In this document: positions 59,435-64,000 of the stretch, one piece after another | Layout: each line of letters opens with the position of its first letter | Position numbering within the stretch: the stretch's first letter is position 1 | Assembly: GCF_036785885.1 (NCBI RefSeq) | Contig: NC_092317.1 | Location: forward strand, 870,501-934,500 | Reading direction: 5' to 3' | DNA length: 64,000 bases | Origin: Coffea arabica | Lineage: Eukaryota; Streptophyta; Magnoliopsida; Gentianales; Rubiaceae | Translations under genes and position numbers: made by a program | Notes under the pieces: model-generated | Databases searched by the model: none | The model's input: the letters and a program-made list of their open reading frames with translations, nothing else | What the model was told of the DNA's origin: nothing

Positions 59435-59435
59435 T
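59382..59435. repeat. (AT)n microsatellite in the LZY promoter/leader
   Basis: More than 20 AT repeats with one G interruption, about 190-240 bp upstream of the LZY start codon. Likely length-polymorphic. Confidence 0.9.
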
Positions 59436-60168
59436 GGATATTGTTGTGATGAAAACCACGGCCAACCTGAGCTCCTTCCTATTGGTTCAAGTTCCTAAAC
59501 GCGGCCTTTTGACAACTGAACTCATTTCCCACTCTACTTGCTGCCAACCTTAATATCCCCTCAAATCTACTGATCCTCACCAAATATACCATGAAGTTAG
59601 TTAGCCCAGCACATTAGTACCACTGGCTAGAAAGACATCCACTTTTAACATTAGATGATGTTCAAGCCCATTTGTTAGGTTAGTCTCTATTATTAGTATT
59701 CCCACACATGGGTGAGCATTTTGCGGGCGTACTTGTGCTGAATTCTAAGTCAGCATTCGTGGCACTGCTTAAGTCCATTCGAATGCAATTTGGTATTTCT
59801 TGAAGCAATTCTTTAAAAAGTTCTTCGATCTCGAAAAGAATTGATCCGATGGTCATGATGATGCCAGGGGTTGAAGCCGTAAACGTTGCTGCATTAGGAC
59901 CTCACTTAACCGCTAGCTATTGATCATGGGATTTTACTAACTTTTAATGATCACTTTTATTCATTTCTATGGACTAGCCTAATCTCAGGTTTGGTTCGTA
60001 CTGCAAATAATCATCATTGGGAAAGGTGGAAGAATTGCTGGGACTGAGGCGCTGTACCGGAGGAACGCATAGAATATTATGCAATTATTTTCTTACTTTC
60101 TTCGTTTTCCCCCTTTCTAGCTAGTAGGTTCACCTTTTGTAGAACGTTGAGCAATATTCCTCTTACTT
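59436..60168. other. LZY upstream region
   Basis: LZY promoter and spacer; no further coding or RNA feature recognised. Confidence 0.45.
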
Positions 60169-60310
60169 ATTTTTTTTTTTTTTTTTTTTCGACACAGGGA
60201 TGTCCGGGTCAATCCTTACAGGGTCCGACTAATCCCCTGCGGCCCGAGTCCGGCGCCCCAACCCGGCCCGAACGCGTTAAGTGCGCGGAGGAATCCAGCG
60301 GAGCGGAGAT
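60169..60310 (-). mobile_element. SINE (minus orientation) with 16-bp target-site duplication
   Basis: AATATTCCTCTTACTT occurs at 60153-60168 and again at 60311-60326. Between them lies a GC-rich 142-bp segment that on the minus strand ends GATTAGTCGGACCCTGTAAG, then CCCGGACATCCCTGTGTCG and a poly-A tail, the typical 3' end of plant SINEs. Poly(A) plus a long exact duplication shows LINE-mediated retrotransposition. The GC content contrasts sharply with the surrounding sequence. The head is short, so it may be 5'-truncated. Confidence 0.85.
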
Positions 60311-60432
60311 AATATTCCTCTTACTTTAACACAATATGCTTTATGGCAGCGTTGTTGCGTGCGAGTTTTTTAGTTTAATTATATGTATTAGTATTTCCTC
60401 CACCATTTTTGAGGTTAGTTGGTGAGTACGTG

Positions 60433-60613
60433 TAAGTTGGATAAAAAATTTCTTGAAATATTATTTAAAATAATTAATGTTACATTTTTTCTAGTGTGAT
60501 GTATATAAAATAAAAAAAATAATTGAAAGTATAAAAAAATTAATTAAAAAATATGTTTGTAATGTAAGCAAAATTAAATTATTTAGAAAATTTTTGGTAT
60601 CCAAACACGCGCG
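60433..60613 (+). mobile_element. MITE of the dispersed GTTTGGATA family
   Basis: Runs from TTGGATAAAAAATTTCTTG to the inverted end TTTGGTATCCAAACAC, with GATGTATATAAAATAAAA and AATATGTTTGTAATGTAAGC in the interior. Same block order as the copies at 25076 and 44418. Confidence 0.5.
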
Positions 60614-61848
60614 CTCTAAGGTTACTCAGTTTTTCCTTGCAACTCGTTTGCTTCAAAACAGTAGCTTTTGTTCCTTTGAAACCATTAGTGTATTGTCAAC
60701 CAGCTAAATAGTCAAAAAATCCACCCCAAGAATGTTAGCCGAAAAAAAAAAGAATTAAAAGGGAAGAACAGTTATGGAAAGGCATGATATTGATGCGTGA
60801 GCTAGCATGTTTTTGCTCAAGCAATATACAAAGAAATGGATGGTATATTTTTCTTATGAATAACCACTGGACATTGCTTAATATATTTATTTAATTTACG
60901 CTTTATTTATGATCACTTTCAAAAACAAATGCATAAACTCACACCTATTGTGCAAACTTCTTTAATTTATTTCATATCGCTTTGCAAACAATTAACAAGT
61001 GAGGACCCTCCTGCCCAACCAAGCCCATTGGACGACTTGATAGACAAAGGAAGTTTAATATTCTTCTTTTATAGACAAACTTAATTGACATGCTTACAAC
61101 TCAATTACTTACAAAAAAAAAAAAATAATAATAATGACCTCTTAGATCTAGCAGGTAAAGAATGACATGAAGTATTTTTTCTAACAGGCGTTCAGTCCAA
61201 TCGGCATTTGTTATTGTGCTCAAATTAAATCTAATTTAATATGTGAATGCACACATTACATTCATTACGCTTACCTTATAATTATTAACTTCATTTTGAC
61301 CAAAACAGAAAAAAAAAAAAAAAAAAAGTATTTAGGGATCTATTTTAACGAGAGCATACTTTTATTTATGGATTTTGATGAGAAAATTTCGTAGACGAAC
61401 GTAATGGGGATAGATTTGGCATGCCAAGAAGAATATTAATTTATTTTTAAGTATAGAAAACGAAAAATGGAAAAAGGAGAAGGACAAATTGATACGTGTC
61501 GCGACAGAGAAACTTGATCAATTGTTGTCGGATCAACACGTGTACCAAAGGGGTCGGGTTGACTTCATTTCTCGTTCTGCCAACGACAATGGGAAGCTCT
61601 CTCTCGCTCTCTGGCGTTGTTAAATGGTAATCAACACTCACTTAATGCTTCTACTATGCTAAATCAATCTTGGATGGATTAGTTTAGCAGTAGTAGCTTA
61701 GGTCTAAGCGTTTGACGAGGTCTCATCTTATTATTCTACTACTGCTACTTTATACGTACGGTTTTCAGACTTGAAACAATAATCTTTCTCTGCTTCTGTT
61801 GCCCCAAGAAGATTTTAACTTGGATTCTGCTCTTTAAGTACTCTGTAT

Positions 61849-61891
<43 letters not shown>

Positions 61892-63708
61892 TAAGCATGC
61901 TATAATACAGGTAAGAGATAGATTGAGAGAGACAGAGGTATTCAATGGCGGACTTATTAGTTCTTTTGTAATTTCAAGAAGAATGTTTAGTTAATCCAAG
62001 CCATCTGATTGGAGGATTAAAAATGGTGCTTCTCCCCCTCAAGACACTTACCATGTGATCCAACTGCTCATAATCCCATTTCCCGCTCCAGCCGCTGGCA
62101 GTATACTAACTGTGATTTGGACGCAAATATTATCTACGCACAACTACTAATTTCTGTCATTAATATTCAAGGGCCAGGGAGCTACTCTACTGCAAATTCA
62201 CCAACTTATCATTAAGATGATAGAAATCAAAGAAACCACTTATTACTTCTAAAACTTGCAGGGCCAGCTAGATAGGAGACAGCTGATGTATGTTTTCCTA
62301 ATTGTCATTAATATATCTGAATCTTCAGCTGCGAGAAATGAAGGGCCTTTCCTTTCGGTAGAGAGTTTCTGGCAATGTTCAAGGAAGAACTGGCACCAAG
62401 AAAATGCATTCCTATTCTTTCGAGTGAGGTGTAAATATAATATGACAAGCAAAAGATTGGGTGAAAAAACCAAAGACCAAGTGTTAATGCTATATTAGCT
62501 CAAGCTCAGATAGATATTTGTGCGCAGTAGTGGTAAAGGAAAAGAGAAAGGGGGGGGGGGGGGGGAAGGAGGGGTTGGGGAATTGAGATTCACGTCACCC
62601 TACTGGTCACCAACTTGCTTCCTACCTAGTCTTTCTAAATTCTGAACTATCCTCGAGATGCATGTAAGACCTTTAAGTAGAAAAAAGATCCTGAAAGAAA
62701 GAAAGGAAGGAAGGAAGAAGCAATGAGTATGAAGGGGAGGCACGCATGTGAGGGTGTGATTGGGGAGAAATGAGATTTACTAGTAGTTTATTGTGTAGAG
62801 GTTTGGAAACCAACTGATACCCTGCGCGGAAGGACGAGAGACTTGCCAAATCTGGAAAGTCGTACAAGAGTTGCCCAAAAGTTTAAGGCACTGCATGATG
62901 TGGACCTCTATCCTCCATGGACTTTTGTAATTTTCCAATTCCCACCCTCCCTTGTTTGACTGGCACTTCTTTCCATTCCATCTTCTAGCATTCCTACGAT
63001 CCCTACTCGCCTCCTTCCTAAATCCTCCTAGGGAAGAAAAAGGGGAAAATAAAAACAAAAAATTCTCGGCCAAAGACTAGTTAGTGCTGCAGGATGGAAG
63101 CATCAGCTCAATTCGCTCCTTGCATCTTGCAGGTTGTTGCCTTGATTGAACTGGGGGTTCATAGTTCATACGACACGAGTGCAATTTGTTTCTTACTTAA
63201 TTCTTTAGTGCCGTTGATGGTTTTCATGGGCTGCATACATTACATATGTTTGATGCTGTTTGTATACGATTGTTTGTGAGTACGTGATAGAATTAACAAA
63301 ACGTTTGTCTCCTACATATGATCGTTGACATGCATTAAAGTTGAGTGTGGATTACTATATATGATTTTGCTTTTAATCTTGGCGTTTACTAAAAGATAGT
63401 GGATTTAAAAGTTTGTCCAACGTTTTGCAGTAATAGAAAGAAGTTTGGCAAACGGATAATGGAGGGCAATTCAAGGTGGAGGACGGAGTTTTCTATGTCC
63501 AAGGAATTTTTTTTTTTTTTTTTCACAACGATAACAGTTGTATAATCTAATCTAACATAATCTAAGAACAGGGGGAGTATAATCGACGGGAATTTTGTCG
63601 AAAGAAGCCACCCAAAGGTGTTAGCCACAATTAAGTGACAAGTTTGGTGGGAGGTCAAGGTTCTTCCCAAGACTTTAAGGTCTAAGGGGGGAGTAATTGA
63701 GTGATAAT
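60614..63708. other. AT-rich spacer without a supported gene
   Basis: Contains a second (AT)n tract (61860-61889), poly-A near 61309-61327, an about 16-base poly-G run near 62552, and short open frames without family features. Nothing else could be supported. Confidence 0.4.
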
Positions 63709-63955
63709 CTAAAAAGCTGAAAATGAGTCATAAACTTTGTCAGAGGCATCAAGCACCACAACAATAGATAACCTGTCAGCGGGCAAATTAGCTTCACGAA
63801 AACAATGTGAAACTTGAGAGAAATGAACACGAAAATGCATAAGCTGCTCAAGCTCCCTCTGAACAGTCTATGGACAGTGCACCCACCCTTCCACCATCTG
63901 AACTAAAATCTTCGAACCCCACTCAATGTGCAAGTTGAAAAATCCCCTGGAATAT
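63709..63955 (-). pseudogene. RNase H-like fragment of a non-LTR retrotransposon (broken)
   Basis: Minus-strand reading FFNLHIEWGSKILVQMVEGW, an in-frame stop after VHCP, then TVQRELEQLMHFRVHFSQVS, HCFREANLPADRLS and a degenerate tail. It matches the C-terminal RNase H (RVT_3) pattern of plant LINEs, where a VESDS-like strand precedes a helix and an FxHVxREANxxAD motif. The usual catalytic Asp (ESDS) is replaced (EWGS) and the stop shows it is dead. The region may continue past the right edge. Confidence 0.6.
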
Positions 63956-64000
63956 GATTAGTATATGGAAGCACCTGAACTAAAAGACAGTAGATGTGGA

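Noticed and set aside
59226-59465. 79-codon minus-strand ORF with an IYIYIY run
   Set aside because: It is produced by the (AT)n microsatellite upstream of the LZY gene.
62552-62568. Poly-G run as a G-quadruplex or regulatory site
   Set aside because: A single homopolymer of about 16 G is more likely a sequencing or slippage product; similar C/G runs occur at 12760, 33200 and 46068.

Overview
This is a nuclear genomic window from a flowering plant, probably a eudicot. The genes are intron-rich with GT-AG junctions, the spacers are AT-rich and full of small plant transposons, and all eight recognisable genes belong to plant families. The species cannot be fixed from sequence alone; an asterid is a guess. 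No tRNA, rRNA, CRISPR or bacterial-type operon structure was seen.

Layout. (1) 1-7171, minus: the 5' half of NUP107, a nuclear-pore scaffold protein, running off the left edge. (2) 7172-11190: spacer with a Helitron 3' terminus at about 9603. (3) 11191-15588, minus: a complete UBP1-type triple-RRM RNA-binding protein with 12 coding exons, one intron having a GC donor. (4) 15589-25634: a transposon-rich spacer. It holds a Helitron-like element (about 19489-24684) interrupted by a 2761-bp solo LTR with a 5-bp target-site duplication. (5) 25635-27274, minus: a JAZ/TIFY10-type jasmonate repressor with the conserved Jas-motif intron. (6) 27275-35275: spacer with a tandem SINE-like pair, a Harbinger-type MITE and a Stowaway MITE. 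(7) 35276-37515, plus: a pollen-receptor-like (PRK) LRR kinase with pseudokinase signatures. (8) 41247-43133, plus: an intronless EXO70 exocyst subunit, preceded by a Mutator-type MITE. (9) 45663-49488, minus: a lung-seven-transmembrane (GPR107/108-like) protein, with a decayed duplicate of its last exon downstream. (10) 51779-54937, minus: LSM1, of the cytoplasmic mRNA decapping complex. (11) 56442-59196, minus: a LAZY/NGR/DRO1 gravitropism gene with a 6-nt first exon. (12) 59197-64000: spacer with a SINE (16-bp target duplication) and a broken LINE-type RNase H fragment at the right edge.

The genes do not form a functional cluster. They are ordinary plant housekeeping or signalling genes (nuclear transport, RNA binding and decay, jasmonate signalling, exocytosis, receptor signalling, gravitropism) separated by transposon debris. 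I found no new multi-gene system. The most informative observations are gene-structure features (micro-exon, Jas intron, GC-AG intron, tandem acceptor) and the transposons whose boundaries can be read directly. Exon coordinates were worked out by hand from splice signals, reading frame and family similarity.
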